Assembly: GCF_007829815.1 (NCBI RefSeq)
Contig: NZ_VIWT01000009.1
Coordinates: forward strand, 124,001 to 188,000
Length of the DNA: 64,000 bases
Direction: 5' to 3'
Source of the DNA: Kitasatospora viridis
GTDB lineage: Bacteria; Actinomycetota; Actinomycetes; Streptomycetales; Streptomycetaceae
In this document: one piece after another, positions 8,782 to 17,847 of the stretch
Position numbering within the stretch: position 1 is the stretch's first letter
Layout: every line of letters begins with the position of its first letter
The notes under the pieces: generated by a model
What the model was told of the DNA's origin: nothing
Database searches by the model: none
What the model saw: only the letters and a program-made list of their open reading frames with translations
Translations under genes and position numbers: made by a program

Positions 8782-9618
8782 ATGATGACGGCACCTCAAG
8801 GGGGAGCGATGACGGCACAGGTGGACGCGATAATCGAGCGGGCGGGGCTGGGCGGGCACCGGCAGTCCTTCTACCCGACCCGGCGGCGGAAGTGGTCCGA
8901 GCAGAAGACCGGCCAGAAGGTCGGCACGGTGGTCGCGATGGTGTTCGGGCTCGGCCTGCTGGGGCTGATCATCGTCGCGCTCATCATGGCCGTGCCGGCG
9001 GTCGGGCTGGTGCTGCTGGCCTTCGTCCTGGTCCTGGTCTGGGGGAACTACTACAAGTCGAAGAGGCTGGCCCGGGTCAATGTGGGTCGTGAACTGCGCA
9101 TCCACGAGCACGGCGTGGCGGTGGTGGGCACTGGCGGCGCGAGCATGGCGATTTTCCGCTGGGCGGAGATGTCGGTGCTGCAGAACATCGTCCGGCACAC
9201 CCGCAACGGCGTGCACACCCACACCACTTACGCCTACACGCTCTCCGGGCCCGGCATGCCGACGACCCAGGTGAACGGCGGGGTGGTCGGCACCTTCCAC
9301 GACCCCGTCACCTGGGGCACCGAGATCCAGCAGCAGGTCACCAACGCCCAACTGCCGCCCGCACTGGCCGCCGTGCAGGCCGGCCAGGTCCTGACCTTCG
9401 GCTCGTTTACGGTGAACGCCCACGGGCTCACCGCCGGCAACAAGGGCGTCGCCTGGGCCGAGGTGCAGCAGATCAAGACCGAGCGCGGGTTCCTCTCGAT
9501 CAAGCAGCAGGGCCGCTGGCTGAGCTTGACGTCGATGCCGGTCAGCCGGATCCCCAACTTCTTCGTCTTCCGCACCCTCGCCGACCACCTGACCGAGTCG
9601 GCGCGCGGGCAGCGGTAG
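8782..9618 (+). CDS. Membrane protein with PH-like domains, unknown function
   Basis: 278 aa from ATG 8782. An internal ATG at 8809 with GGGGGAG just before it is a possible alternative start. The N-terminal segment has a basic end (YPTRRRKWSEQK), followed by two closely spaced transmembrane helices at about residues 50-90, then a cytoplasmic-type region with two beta-rich units (about 105-175 and 195-270). The second unit repeats the pattern of the first: VLTFGSFTVNAHGL echoes ELRIHEHGVAV, and GVAWAEVQQIKTERG echoes IFRWAEMSVLQNI. This duplication, with the shared layout of the 185-aa protein at 6047-6604, suggests a PH-domain-like membrane family. Function unknown. It is transcribed divergently from the GlxA regulator. 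Confidence 0.7.
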   Translation: MMTAPQGGAMTAQVDAIIERAGLGGHRQSFYPTRRRKWSEQKTGQKVGTVVAMVFGLGLLGLIIVALIMAVPAVGLVLLAFVLVLVWGNYYKSKRLARVNVGRELRIHEHGVAVVGTGGASMAIFRWAEMSVLQNIVRHTRNGVHTHTTYAYTLSGPGMPTTQVNGGVVGTFHDPVTWGTEIQQQVTNAQLPPALAAVQAGQVLTFGSFTVNAHGLTAGNKGVAWAEVQQIKTERGFLSIKQQGRWLSLTSMPVSRIPNFFVFRTLADHLTESARGQR

Positions 9619-9706
9619 CGGGAAGTCCGTCCGGCCGACTGTCGGCGTTCGCCCGTCGGAGTGACACTGGTCCGAAAGCCCCGGCCTTTCCGGAAAGGGG
9701 GCTCCG

Positions 9707-10708
9707 GTGGACGATCGATCCAACTCCCGGGCGCGCCGCACCAGGACCGGACTGCTCTTCGTGGCCGCCGCGTTACTCGCCGTCCAGGGGTGCGGCGGCG
9801 GCTCCAAGCCCGCGCCGCACCCCAGCGCCTCGACCGGCAGCCCGTCGGCGGCCAACTCGCCGACCCCGCAGCCGAGCGCGACCCAGCTCCCCAACCCGCT
9901 GGACAACGTCGGCACCGCCGGCAACACCCTGGCCGTGAAGATCGACAACGTCGGCCGGCAGACCCAGGCGCTCCAGCAGGGGCTCGCCCAGGCCGACATC
10001 GTCTACTGGATCCAGGTAGAGGGCGGCCTCTCCCGCTTCCTCGCCCTCTACGACAGCAACCACCTGCCGGGCAGCATCGGCCCCGTCCGCTCGGCCCGGG
10101 AGACCGACATCCCGCTGCTCCAGCAGTACGGCCGGCTCGACTTCGCGTACAGCGGCGCGATCAGCGGGCTCAAGCCGCTGCTCGCCCAGGCCGACCTGAC
10201 CAACATCACGCCGATCACCGACCCGGGCCTGTACAGCAACGGCGGGATCGGCCCGACCTTCGTCGACCCGCACAAGCTGTTCGCCAAGTACCCCTCGGTG
10301 CCCGCCCGTTCACCCGGCTTCAGGTTCGGCGACGCCCCCGGCGGCGGCACCCCGCTGAACGACATGACCTGGCGTCAGCCCGCCGCCACCATCGGCGTGC
10401 ACTACAACGGCAGCGGCTACGACGTCGCCGTCGACGGCCACTCCTCCTGGTCCGGCACCGCGACCGTGGTGGTGCAGCACGTCAGCATCGTGCCCGGCAG
10501 CTTCACCGACTACAACGCCGGCAGCGCCGCCAACGAGGTGTTCACCCACACCACCGGCTCGGGCACCGCCCAGGTGCTGCGCGGCGGCCAGGTGTGGAAC
10601 GTCACCTGGAACCGGCCCGACCCCAACGGCGGCACCTCCTACACCCTGCCCGACGGCAGCGCGATGCCCTTCGCCACCGGGCCGGTGCTGGTCGTGCTGG
10701 TCCCCTGA
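9707..10708 (+). CDS. DUF3048 (YerB-like) lipoprotein
   Basis: 333 aa, GTG start after a G-rich ribosome-binding site. A type II signal peptide ends in an approximate lipobox (AVQGC), and a P/S/T-rich linker follows, as in surface lipoproteins. The body matches the DUF3048/YerB family: VKIDNVGRQTQALQQGLAQADIVYWIQVEGGLSRFLALY then GPVRSARETD. The family has two domains (DUF3048 and its C-terminal partner), both apparently present (second from about residue 215). Its biochemical role is not established. It is predicted to sit on the outer face of the membrane. The gene converges on a minus-strand gene only 16 nt away. Confidence 0.8.
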   Translation: MDDRSNSRARRTRTGLLFVAAALLAVQGCGGGSKPAPHPSASTGSPSAANSPTPQPSATQLPNPLDNVGTAGNTLAVKIDNVGRQTQALQQGLAQADIVYWIQVEGGLSRFLALYDSNHLPGSIGPVRSARETDIPLLQQYGRLDFAYSGAISGLKPLLAQADLTNITPITDPGLYSNGGIGPTFVDPHKLFAKYPSVPARSPGFRFGDAPGGGTPLNDMTWRQPAATIGVHYNGSGYDVAVDGHSSWSGTATVVVQHVSIVPGSFTDYNAGSAANEVFTHTTGSGTAQVLRGGQVWNVTWNRPDPNGGTSYTLPDGSAMPFATGPVLVVLVP

Positions 10709-10724
10709 CCCGTCCGACGTGGAG

Positions 10725-11468
10725 TCAGGCGAGCAACTCCTGCTCCAGCATCTGCAACTGGGCGCCCATGTCGTGCACCAGGTAGACCGCCCGGGAGCGG
10801 GTCCAGGCCTGGCCGGACTGCGGGTCGTAGTCGCCGGGCATCCGCTGGCCGGCCGGGGCACCCGCCGCAGCGATCCCGGCCAGCCGGGTGGTCAGCACGC
10901 AGCGCTTGACATGGTCCCGGAAGCCCACCACCCCCGCGGTGCCGATCCCGCCCGGCAGGCCCTTGCGGCTCGCCGCGACCTGGGCCGCCACGCCGTAGGT
11001 GCTCAGGTAGGTGATGGTCCCGTCGGCGGCGATCACCGGGTTGATCGCGGTGACGTCGGTCAGGCCGTGCTTGCCGGTCAGGAAGTGCGCGATCTCCCAC
11101 TGCGCGTAGACCGGCACCGGGCGGCGGCGGTGGATCCGGGCCACGGTGTCCGCCAGCGCCTCGTTCACCGGGCCGGGCTCGTAGAGCACCTTGGCCGGGT
11201 CCCCGCCGCCGGCCGGCGCGCGGTTGCCGAAGCTGTAGGCGAGCAGGAAGTCCATCCGCTCGGGCTCGACGGTCGGCGGCTCCCAGGTGAAGCAGACATC
11301 CAGGATCCGCGGCACCTCCACGGCGGCGGTGGCCCGGTCGTCCAGGTCGGCCGCCAGCACGCCCAGCATCTGACGGCGCAGCGCCTCCCGGCCGGCCGCG
11401 CCCCCGGCGGCCGGTGCGGCCTCGGCCGGGGCGGCGGTCGCGGTGGCGGCGAAGTGACGGCGGTTCAT
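10725..11468 (-). CDS. Hypothetical protein, possibly exported
   Basis: 247 aa. ATG at 11468 with GAGGA 8 nt upstream fixes the start; the frame stays open further upstream only because of composition. The N-terminus MNRRHFAATATAA has a twin-arginine-like RRHF and an Ala-rich but weakly hydrophobic stretch, so Tat export is possible but not convincing. The remaining protein contains VPVYAQWEIAHFLTGKHG and INPVIAADGTITYLSTYG, suggesting a mixed alpha/beta domain. I do not recognise the family. It ends 16 nt from the convergent DUF3048 gene, and a one-mismatch CTGAC-N5-GTCAG element (10714-10728) spans that gap. Confidence 0.6.
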   Translation of the reverse strand: MNRRHFAATATAAPAEAAPAAGGAAGREALRRQMLGVLAADLDDRATAAVEVPRILDVCFTWEPPTVEPERMDFLLAYSFGNRAPAGGGDPAKVLYEPGPVNEALADTVARIHRRRPVPVYAQWEIAHFLTGKHGLTDVTAINPVIAADGTITYLSTYGVAAQVAASRKGLPGGIGTAGVVGFRDHVKRCVLTTRLAGIAAAGAPAGQRMPGDYDPQSGQAWTRSRAVYLVHDMGAQLQMLEQELLA

Positions 11469-11622
11469 CGGGTGTTCCTCGCTGACGGGGCGTCGACCTG
11501 AAGTGGTCTGATCCAATCCGGCCTCAGTTGCCGCCCGGGGAGGGCCGGCTGACGTACCGGTGAACATCGGTGCGCGGACGAACCCGTCACGGGGCCGGGG
11601 AGGCTGCTCGTATGCTGGGGCA

Positions 11623-12867
11623 ATGGCCGAGTCGTTGCTCCCCGTGGGCGTGCGCCGGTGGCGGCCCGGCACCGCGCCCGTCATCCGGGCCGGGCGCCGC
11701 TGCTGCGCCGAGTCGCTGTACCTGCTCACCGCGCCGGTGACCGCGGTGGCGGGCCTGGCGCTGGCCGCCGCCGGCCTGGTCCTCGCGGCGCCCGGGGTGC
11801 CGTCGTCGGCCCGGGCGCGGGGCCCGGCGCGGTGGGCGGGCGACCTGGAGTGGTGGCGGATCGGCGCGGTCGGGGCCCGCAGCGGGGCCTGGCGGCGGGT
11901 CGGGCCCGCCTCCTGGCGCGAGCCGCTGCACGCGCTGGCCCTGCTGCCGCTGACGCTGGCCACCTGGGCGGTGACGGCGATGTGGTGGTTCGTCGGGCTC
12001 GCCACCGTCAGCTTCCCGCTGCGCGTCGAGGTGCGGCCCGGCACCCTGCGGCCGATGACGCTGTACGCGGGCGGCGAGCAGTCGCACGTCGCGCTGAGCC
12101 TGGGGCTCACCTCGCCCGGCGAGCGGACCGCCTTCGCCGTCACCCTCGGGCTCTCCCTGCTGCTCACCCTCCCGCTGGCCACCCGGGCCTGCGTCGCCGT
12201 GCAGGCCGGGCTCGGGCGGGCGCTGCTCGCCGACCGGACCGCCCGGGCCCGGGCCGCGGCCGAGGCCGGCGCGGAGGGGGCGGCGCTGCGCCGGCTGGAG
12301 CGCGACATCCACGACGGGCCGCAGCAGCGGCTGGTCCGCCTGGCGCTGGAACTCGGCCGGGCCCGGCGGCACCTGGACAGCCGGCCGGAGGCGGTGCGCG
12401 AGGCGCTGACCGACGCGCTGGCGCAGACCCGGGAGGCGCTGGACGAGCTGCGGGCGCTCTCGCGCGGCATCGCCCCGCCGATCCTGGCCGACCGGGGGCT
12501 GCGGGCGGCGCTGGCCGTGCTCGCCGCCAGCTCGCCGGTGCCGGCCGAACTGGACGACGAAAACGCTGACCTGACGGACAGTCAGCTGACTGCGGCGGTC
12601 GAGTCGGCCGCCTACTTCGTGGTCGCCGAGGCGCTCGCCAACGCGGCCAAGCACAGCCGGGCCGAGCGCTGCACCGTCGGCCTGCGCCACGCGCCGGGCA
12701 CCCTGCGGGTCTGGGTGAGCGACGACGGGGTGGGCGGCGCGGCCCCGGGCAAGGGGCACGGGCTGCGCGGACTGGAGGAGCGGGTGGGCGCGGTCGGCGG
12801 CCGACTGCGCGTCGCCAGCCCCGCCGGCGGCCCGACGACCGTCACCGCGGAACTGCCGTGCCGCTGA
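11623..12867 (+). CDS. NarL-class sensor histidine kinase
   Basis: 414 aa. Start taken at ATG 11623, where the conserved part begins. The N-terminal half is a multi-pass membrane sensor of the type common in streptomycete kinases (helices around SLYLLTAPVTAVAGLALAAAGLVL, ALALLPLTLATWAVTAMWWFVGL and FAVTLGLSLLLTLPLATRAC). The HisKA_3 dimerisation box LERDIHDGPQQRLVRLALELG carries the phospho-accepting histidine. A HATPase_c domain follows with the N-box VVAEALANAAKHS and G-box VSDDGVGGA/GHGLRGLEERV. It autophosphorylates and passes phosphate to the response regulator gene that overlaps its 3' end by 10 nt. The signal is unknown. Confidence 0.88.
   Translation: MAESLLPVGVRRWRPGTAPVIRAGRRCCAESLYLLTAPVTAVAGLALAAAGLVLAAPGVPSSARARGPARWAGDLEWWRIGAVGARSGAWRRVGPASWREPLHALALLPLTLATWAVTAMWWFVGLATVSFPLRVEVRPGTLRPMTLYAGGEQSHVALSLGLTSPGERTAFAVTLGLSLLLTLPLATRACVAVQAGLGRALLADRTARARAAAEAGAEGAALRRLERDIHDGPQQRLVRLALELGRARRHLDSRPEAVREALTDALAQTREALDELRALSRGIAPPILADRGLRAALAVLAASSPVPAELDDENADLTDSQLTAAVESAAYFVVAEALANAAKHSRAERCTVGLRHAPGTLRVWVSDDGVGGAAPGKGHGLRGLEERVGAVGGRLRVASPAGGPTTVTAELPCR
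12571..12585. repeat. Exact CTGAC-N5-GTCAG dyad (copy 2)
   Basis: Lies inside the histidine kinase gene, read as Leu-Thr-Asp-Ser-Gln with a rare AGT serine codon. It is directly flanked on both sides by further CTGAC half-sites (12566-12570 and 12586-12590). Confidence 0.75.
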
Positions 12868-13550
12868 CCGGTGAGGACCCCGGCGGCGGGGCGGCCCGGC
12901 GCCCGCTGCGGATCGTGGTCGCCGACGACGCGGTGCTGCTGCGCGAGGGCCTGGTGCGCCTGCTGGTCGAGGACGGCCACCAGGTGGTGGCGGCCGTCGG
13001 CGACGGCCCCGCGCTGGTCGCGGCGGTGCTGACGCACCGTCCGGACGTCTCGGTGGTCGACGTGCGGATGCTGCCGACCCAGCGCGACGAGGGCCTGCGG
13101 GCGGCGATCGCCGCCCGCGCGCAGCTGCCCGGCGCCCCGGTGCTGATCCTCAGCCAGTACGTGGAGCCCGCCTACGCCGCCGAGCTGCTCGCCGACGGCT
13201 CCGGCGCGGTCGGCTACCTGCTCAAGGACCGGGTCGCCGAGGTCGAGGAGTTCCTGGACGCGCTGGACCGGGTCTCCCGTGGCGCGACCGTGCTCGACCC
13301 CCAGGTGGTGGCCCGGCTGTTGGACCGGCGGCGCCGCGACGATCCGCTGGGCGCGCTGACCGCGCGCGAGCGGCAACTGCTGGGCCTGATGGCGCAGGGG
13401 CACTCGAACACCGCGATCGCCCGGCGGCTGGTGCTGTCCGCGAGCGGGGTGGAGAAGCACATCGGGAACGTCTTCGCCAAGCTGGGCCTGCCGCCCGACG
13501 AGGCCCAGCACCGGCGGGTGCTCGCCGTCCTCGCCTACCTGGGCGGCTGA
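12858..13550 (+). CDS. NarL/FixJ-family response regulator
   Basis: 230 aa, GTG start overlapping the kinase stop by 10 nt, so translation is probably coupled. The receiver domain (about residues 17-135) has the acidic pair D23-D24 in VVADDAVLLREG, the phospho-acceptor Asp in VSVVDVRMLP (about residue 68) and the conserved Lys in YLLKDRV. The C-terminal LuxR HTH (about 160-225) reads LTARERQLLGLMAQGHSNTAIARRLVLSASGVEKHIGNVF. It should act as a DNA-binding output partner of the adjacent kinase. Regulon unknown; the following membrane-protein gene is a possible target. Confidence 0.9.
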   Translation: MPLTGEDPGGGAARRPLRIVVADDAVLLREGLVRLLVEDGHQVVAAVGDGPALVAAVLTHRPDVSVVDVRMLPTQRDEGLRAAIAARAQLPGAPVLILSQYVEPAYAAELLADGSGAVGYLLKDRVAEVEEFLDALDRVSRGATVLDPQVVARLLDRRRRDDPLGALTARERQLLGLMAQGHSNTAIARRLVLSASGVEKHIGNVFAKLGLPPDEAQHRRVLAVLAYLGG

Positions 13551-13639
13551 TCCCGGGTCTGAGGGTAGGGCTGGCCACACCATGGAGTGTCCGGCGCACT
13601 CCGGTGATCCGTCGGTGCCGCCCCGGAACAGTGGGCGGC

Positions 13640-14479
13640 ATGACGACATCCACACCCCGGGGCGCCCGGGGCACGCGCACGCTCTCCTTCCTCGCGGTGG
13701 TGCTCGCCGCCGCCTTCGTCCTGGCCCCGCGGCTGCTGGCCGGCGGCGAGTACGCCGACCGGTCCGCGCTCGCCGCGCAGTTCGGGCGGGCGTTCGTCGC
13801 CTACTGGCGCTCCGGCGAGCGGGCTTACCCGGCGCAGCTGGCCGGGGTCGTCGACTACTGGTCGCGCTACCACCTCGCCAAGGCGGTGCTCGCCGCGCTG
13901 CTGGCCGCCGTGCTGGGGGTGCTCGGCGCGCGGCTGTGGCGGAGGTTCGCGGCCGGCGGGGCCGGCCGGGGTTGGGCGACCGGTGCGGCGGGTGCGCTGG
14001 CCACGCTGGCGGCGGCGTTCTCGGTGCTGCTGGTGCTGGCCAACGTGCAGGGGACGCTGGCGCCGTTCGCCTCGCTGCTGACGATGCTTCCGACGGGTGG
14101 CGGTGGCGGCGATGGTGGTGATGCTGGTGCGGTCGGTGGCGCGGTCGCTCAGGTGCGGCAGGGGCTGACGGGCTACGGGAGCGGTCCGGCGGGGCGGGAG
14201 CCCGCCGCACTGCGGGTGATGGTCGACGACTTCGGGCGCTACCACTTGGTGATCGCCGTGCTGGCGACGGTGCTGGCCGTCGCGCTGGTGGGCCTGGGCG
14301 TGCTGCTCGTGCGGGCAGCTGTTCGGGCGCAGCAGCAGCGGGCGCGGCGGGTGCTGGGGCTGCTCGGCGCGGTCGCGGGGCTGTCGGCGCTGGCCCTGGC
14401 CGTGATCGCGGTGGCCAACGCGGGCACTGCGGCCGATCCGGCGCCCGCACTGCTGGGCTTCTTCGAGGGCGGTTGGTGA
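13640..14479 (+). CDS. Multi-pass membrane protein, unknown function
   Basis: 279 aa. ATG 13640 follows a G-rich stretch; an in-frame upstream ATG at 13604 is less likely because MTTSTPRGARG then a hydrophobic helix is a normal N-terminus. About five transmembrane helices. An internal repeat is visible: GVVDYWSRYHLAKAVLAALL and MVDDFGRYHLVIAVLATVLA share a (V/M)VDxxxRYHL-helix pattern, suggesting a duplicated unit with a conserved RYHL at the start of a helix. The family is not recognised. It follows the two-component pair on the same strand after 89 nt and could be under its control. Confidence 0.6.
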   Translation: MTTSTPRGARGTRTLSFLAVVLAAAFVLAPRLLAGGEYADRSALAAQFGRAFVAYWRSGERAYPAQLAGVVDYWSRYHLAKAVLAALLAAVLGVLGARLWRRFAAGGAGRGWATGAAGALATLAAAFSVLLVLANVQGTLAPFASLLTMLPTGGGGGDGGDAGAVGGAVAQVRQGLTGYGSGPAGREPAALRVMVDDFGRYHLVIAVLATVLAVALVGLGVLLVRAAVRAQQQRARRVLGLLGAVAGLSALALAVIAVANAGTAADPAPALLGFFEGGW

Positions 14480-14608
14480 CGGGATTCGCAATCCTGGCCG
14501 GTCGGGCCGTCCCAGCGGCGGGCTGACGTTCGATCAGGCCGGCAGGGACTGGCCATTCGAGTGAATCTCAACCAACTGGATAGTTTTCAGTGGTTAAGCT
14601 CGATCCCC

Positions 14609-15823
14609 GTGACAGAAAGTCAGAAGTGTGACCCGGCAAGCGAAAAGGCCGACGTGGTCATCCTCGGGGCCGGCCCGGCCGGGCTGGTGCTCGGCAACCT
14701 GCTGCACGACCGCGGCATCGACTGCACCATCCTGGAACGGTCCACCCGCGCGAACCTGGAGACCCGGGCGCGCGCGGGCTTCCTCGCTCCGAACACCGTG
14801 CGCACCCTGGACCGGCACGGCCTCGCCGACGGCCTCAAGCGCCACGGCGAGGAACACGGCAGCTGCGAGTTCCGCACCGAGGGCGGCCGGTTCCGGCTGG
14901 ACTACCGCGAGCTCGGCCGGGGCGAACCGCACACCGTCTACCCGCAACAGGCCCTGGTGACCGACCTGCTGGCCCGCTACCTGGACAACGGCGGACGGAT
15001 CCGGTTCGAGACCGAGGCGCTCGCCGTGCAGGACGCCGACGGCCCCGAACCGGCCGTCACCGCGCGCGGCGCCGACGGCCGGCCGACCCGCTGGCGGGCC
15101 CGGTACGTGGCCGGGTGCGACGGCTGGCGCGGCGCCGCCCGCCGCTCGCTGCCGCCCGGCGCCGTCCGCCGCCACCACCGCGACCACGGCATAAGCTGGC
15201 TCGGCCTGCTCGCCGAGGCCCCGCCGAGCCTGGACGCGGTGGGCTACGCCGTGCACCCCCGCGGCTTCGCCGGCCACATGGCGCGCACCCCCGAGGTCAC
15301 CCGCTACTACCTGCAGTGCGAACCCGGCACCGACCCGGACAGCTGGACCGACGAGCGGATCTGGACCGAACTGGAGCTGCGGATGCGGGCCGGGGAGTAC
15401 GGGCCGCTGCACCGCGGCCCGATCCTCGAACGCACCCTCATCGACCTGCGCTCCGACGTGCTGGAGCCGCTGCGCCACGGCTCGCTGCTGCTCGCCGGCG
15501 ACGCGGCCAGCCTGATCAGCCCCTCCGCCGCCAAGGGCGCCAACCTCGCGGTGCTGGAGGCCGAGCTGCTCGCCCGCGCCCTGATCGACGCCCTCGCCCA
15601 CGGCGACCAGGCCGGGCTCGACGCCTACTCCGCCGGCTGCCTGAGCAGCATCTGGCGCGCCCAGGAGTTCTCGCACTGGATGATCCGGCTGCTGCACGGC
15701 ACGCCCGGCGCGGACGGCGCCGAAACGTTGTTCCTGGACGCCCTGCGGGATTCCCGCCTGGAATCCCTGCGCACCTCGCGCACCCAGCAGGACTGGTTCG
15801 CCGAGCACTACGTCGGCCTGTGA
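14609..15823 (+). CDS. PobA-like FAD-dependent aromatic monooxygenase
   Basis: 404 aa from GTG 14609 (an upstream GTG at 14561 adds 16 residues with no similarity). Neither start has a clear Shine-Dalgarno. The protein is a class A flavin monooxygenase: ADP-binding G-A-G-P-A-G near the N-terminus, DG motif in VAGCDGWRGAAR, and the FAD ribityl motif LLAGDAASLISPSAAKGANLAV. The segments RARAGFLAPNTVRTLDRHG and YPQQALVTDLL resemble 4-hydroxybenzoate 3-monooxygenase (PobA). Such enzymes hydroxylate phenolic rings ortho to an OH using NAD(P)H and O2. Here it pairs with a methyltransferase 49 nt downstream, so hydroxylation followed by methylation of an aromatic is likely. The gene begins in a locally AT-rich stretch (about 14550-14640), probably its promoter. 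Confidence 0.8.
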   Translation: MTESQKCDPASEKADVVILGAGPAGLVLGNLLHDRGIDCTILERSTRANLETRARAGFLAPNTVRTLDRHGLADGLKRHGEEHGSCEFRTEGGRFRLDYRELGRGEPHTVYPQQALVTDLLARYLDNGGRIRFETEALAVQDADGPEPAVTARGADGRPTRWRARYVAGCDGWRGAARRSLPPGAVRRHHRDHGISWLGLLAEAPPSLDAVGYAVHPRGFAGHMARTPEVTRYYLQCEPGTDPDSWTDERIWTELELRMRAGEYGPLHRGPILERTLIDLRSDVLEPLRHGSLLLAGDAASLISPSAAKGANLAVLEAELLARALIDALAHGDQAGLDAYSAGCLSSIWRAQEFSHWMIRLLHGTPGADGAETLFLDALRDSRLESLRTSRTQQDWFAEHYVGL

Positions 15824-15872
15824 ACCCGTCCTCGCGGACCACCCCGATCACCGAAGTGAGGATCACCCACCG

Positions 15873-17588
15873 ATGACCACAAGCATCCAGGCCGACCAGG
15901 CCTGCCTGCGGCGAACGGTCGACTTCACCAGGGAGCACGACACCGCCACCCTGCTCCCGCTGCTGCTGCCCGGGCTGGACGGCCCCGAACTGCGGGCCCT
16001 GCTGGAGCGCTGCCGGTTCGCCCACACCGCGGTGCTGGTCTTCCCGCCCGACCTGGCCACCCTGGACGACCAACTCGCCGACTGCGGGCTGGTGGTGGAG
16101 AGCCCGCCGCAGCCCAGCGTGGTGGTCCGGCAGCGGCTGGCCGAGCGCCACCGCCGCGACCCGGCCGAGCTCGAAGTGCGGATCCTGCGCCCCGCCGTGC
16201 TCGGCCTGGACGGCACCCGCCGGGAGGTCGAGGTGTTCGCGCTGGCCGTGCCGCCGGGCTCCGCGCTCACCGGCCTGGTCGAACAGGAGCGCGCGCACCA
16301 GCACGAGGCGCACCTCGCCTTCGAGGTCGAGCGGCCGGACCCGCTGGTGCTGCACGGCCTGCGCGCGGTGCTGGCCCGGCACGGCGCGCACGCCGACGGC
16401 GGCGGCTACAACCCGCACGAGGACGGCACGGTGCTCTACTTCACCGCGCCCACCGGCTCCAAGACCGACTACCGGCGGATCGAGCTGCACGTCGCCGGCG
16501 ACCACCCCGAGGTGCTCGCCGCCCACCTGGACGAGTACCGGAGCCGCCAGCCCGCCGAAACGTTGCTCCGGTTGCTCACCGGCGCCTGGACCACCCAGGC
16601 GCTGGCCAGCGCCGCCCGGCTGCGGGTGCCCGAGGCGCTGGACACCGCCGAGGCACGCGGCACCGAGGCGGTCGCGGCCCGGGTCGGCGCCGACCCGCAG
16701 GCCCTGGCCACCCTGCTGCGCTACCTGGCGATGCTCGGCGCGGTCGCCGAGCAGGACGGGGGCTGGCGGCTCACCGGCGTCGGCGCGCTGCTGCGGGCCG
16801 AGGAGCCGGCCTCGATGCGCGCGCTGGCCCTGATGTACGGCGGCCCGTTCTACCGCTCCTTCGCGGAGCTGGACCACACCGTGCGCACCGGCGAGACCGC
16901 CTTCGACCACCTCTTCGGCGAGAACCACTTCGACCACTTCGCCCGCGACCCCGAACTCGCCGAGCAGTTCGACCAGTCGATGGCCGCCAGCACCCGGATG
17001 TTCGAGCCGCTGCCGACCCACCCGGTGATCGCGGCCGCCGGCGCGGCGGCGCCCGGCCCCCGGACGGTGGTCGACATCGCGGGCGGCAACGGCGAGCTGC
17101 TCCGCCGGATCCTCACCGCGCACCCCGGGCTGCGCGGGGTGCTGCTGGAGCGCCCGCACGTGATCGAGGCGGCCCGCCGCTCGCTCGGCTCGCTCGGCGA
17201 GCGCTGCGCCTTCCAGGTGGGCGACTTCGCCGACGTGCCGTCAGGCGGCGACGTCTACCTGCTCTCCCGGATCCTGCACGACTGGGACGACGAGCGCTGC
17301 CGCGAGATCCTGCGCCACTGCGCCCGCGCGATGCCCGCGCACGCCGACCTGCTGGTGGTCGAGCGGCTGCTGCCCGCGGACGGGTCGCCCTCGCTGGCCA
17401 CCGCCTGGGACCTGCACATGCGCTGCAACGTCGGCGGCCGCGAGCGCCGCGCCGACCACTACGCCCGGCTGTTCGCCGACGCCGGGCTGGAGCTGGTCGG
17501 CCGGGCGGCACTGCCGCTGGACGCCGCGGTGCTGCACGCCCGCAGGGCCGCGGTGCCGGCGCCGGCCGAGGCGAGCCGGCTGTCCTGA
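15873..17588 (+). CDS. O-methyltransferase-family enzyme with an extra N-terminal domain of unknown family
   Basis: 571 aa, ATG with GAGGATC upstream; 49 nt after the monooxygenase, so one operon. The C-terminal about 350 residues are a standard plant-type/actinobacterial methyltransferase: a winged-helix dimerisation domain (LLRLLTGAWTTQALASAARLRVPEAL...) and a Rossmann SAM domain with VVDIAGGNGELLRRIL, LERPHVIEAA and the catalytic-region LSRILHDWDDERC. Family members methylate O, N or C of aromatic substrates. The first about 215 residues form a separate domain (for example FALAVPPGSALTGLVEQERAHQHEAHLAFEVE) that I do not recognise. It has His-rich and acidic patches but no motif I can name. 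The fusion makes the protein about 1.6 times the usual length. A strong hairpin follows the stop codon. Confidence 0.75.
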   Translation: MTTSIQADQACLRRTVDFTREHDTATLLPLLLPGLDGPELRALLERCRFAHTAVLVFPPDLATLDDQLADCGLVVESPPQPSVVVRQRLAERHRRDPAELEVRILRPAVLGLDGTRREVEVFALAVPPGSALTGLVEQERAHQHEAHLAFEVERPDPLVLHGLRAVLARHGAHADGGGYNPHEDGTVLYFTAPTGSKTDYRRIELHVAGDHPEVLAAHLDEYRSRQPAETLLRLLTGAWTTQALASAARLRVPEALDTAEARGTEAVAARVGADPQALATLLRYLAMLGAVAEQDGGWRLTGVGALLRAEEPASMRALALMYGGPFYRSFAELDHTVRTGETAFDHLFGENHFDHFARDPELAEQFDQSMAASTRMFEPLPTHPVIAAAGAAAPGPRTVVDIAGGNGELLRRILTAHPGLRGVLLERPHVIEAARRSLGSLGERCAFQVGDFADVPSGGDVYLLSRILHDWDDERCREILRHCARAMPAHADLLVVERLLPADGSPSLATAWDLHMRCNVGGRERRADHYARLFADAGLELVGRAALPLDAAVLHARRAAVPAPAEASRLS

Positions 17589-17599
17589 CGCCGGCTGCG

Positions 17600-17653
17600 G
17601 GGGAGTCCGCCGCCGGGCGCGGTGGACTCCCGGCCGGGCTCGGCGGACTCCCC
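17600..17653 (+). terminator. Hairpin terminator after the methyltransferase
   Basis: Perfect 13-bp inverted repeat GGGGAGTCCGCCG / CGGCGGACTCCCC, 12 nt after the stop codon. The 28-nt loop contains a third GGACTCCC, allowing an alternative fold. It separates the monooxygenase-methyltransferase pair from the P450 unit. Confidence 0.75.
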
Positions 17654-17847
17654 TGCCGGTCAGGACGTTGTTCCGCTTTCGCAGAGCCGTGCGATGAATA
17701 CCAATGAACAAATAATCTGCACGACCCGTTCCCGAGTCCCGAATGCTGGACTACAGTCACTCCTCGTTGCACCGCAAGGACGAGCCAGCGCAGCCGGGTT
17801 GAGCACCGCGCCCCCGGCATGACGGAGTCTCATTCGGGGGGTCGGTG

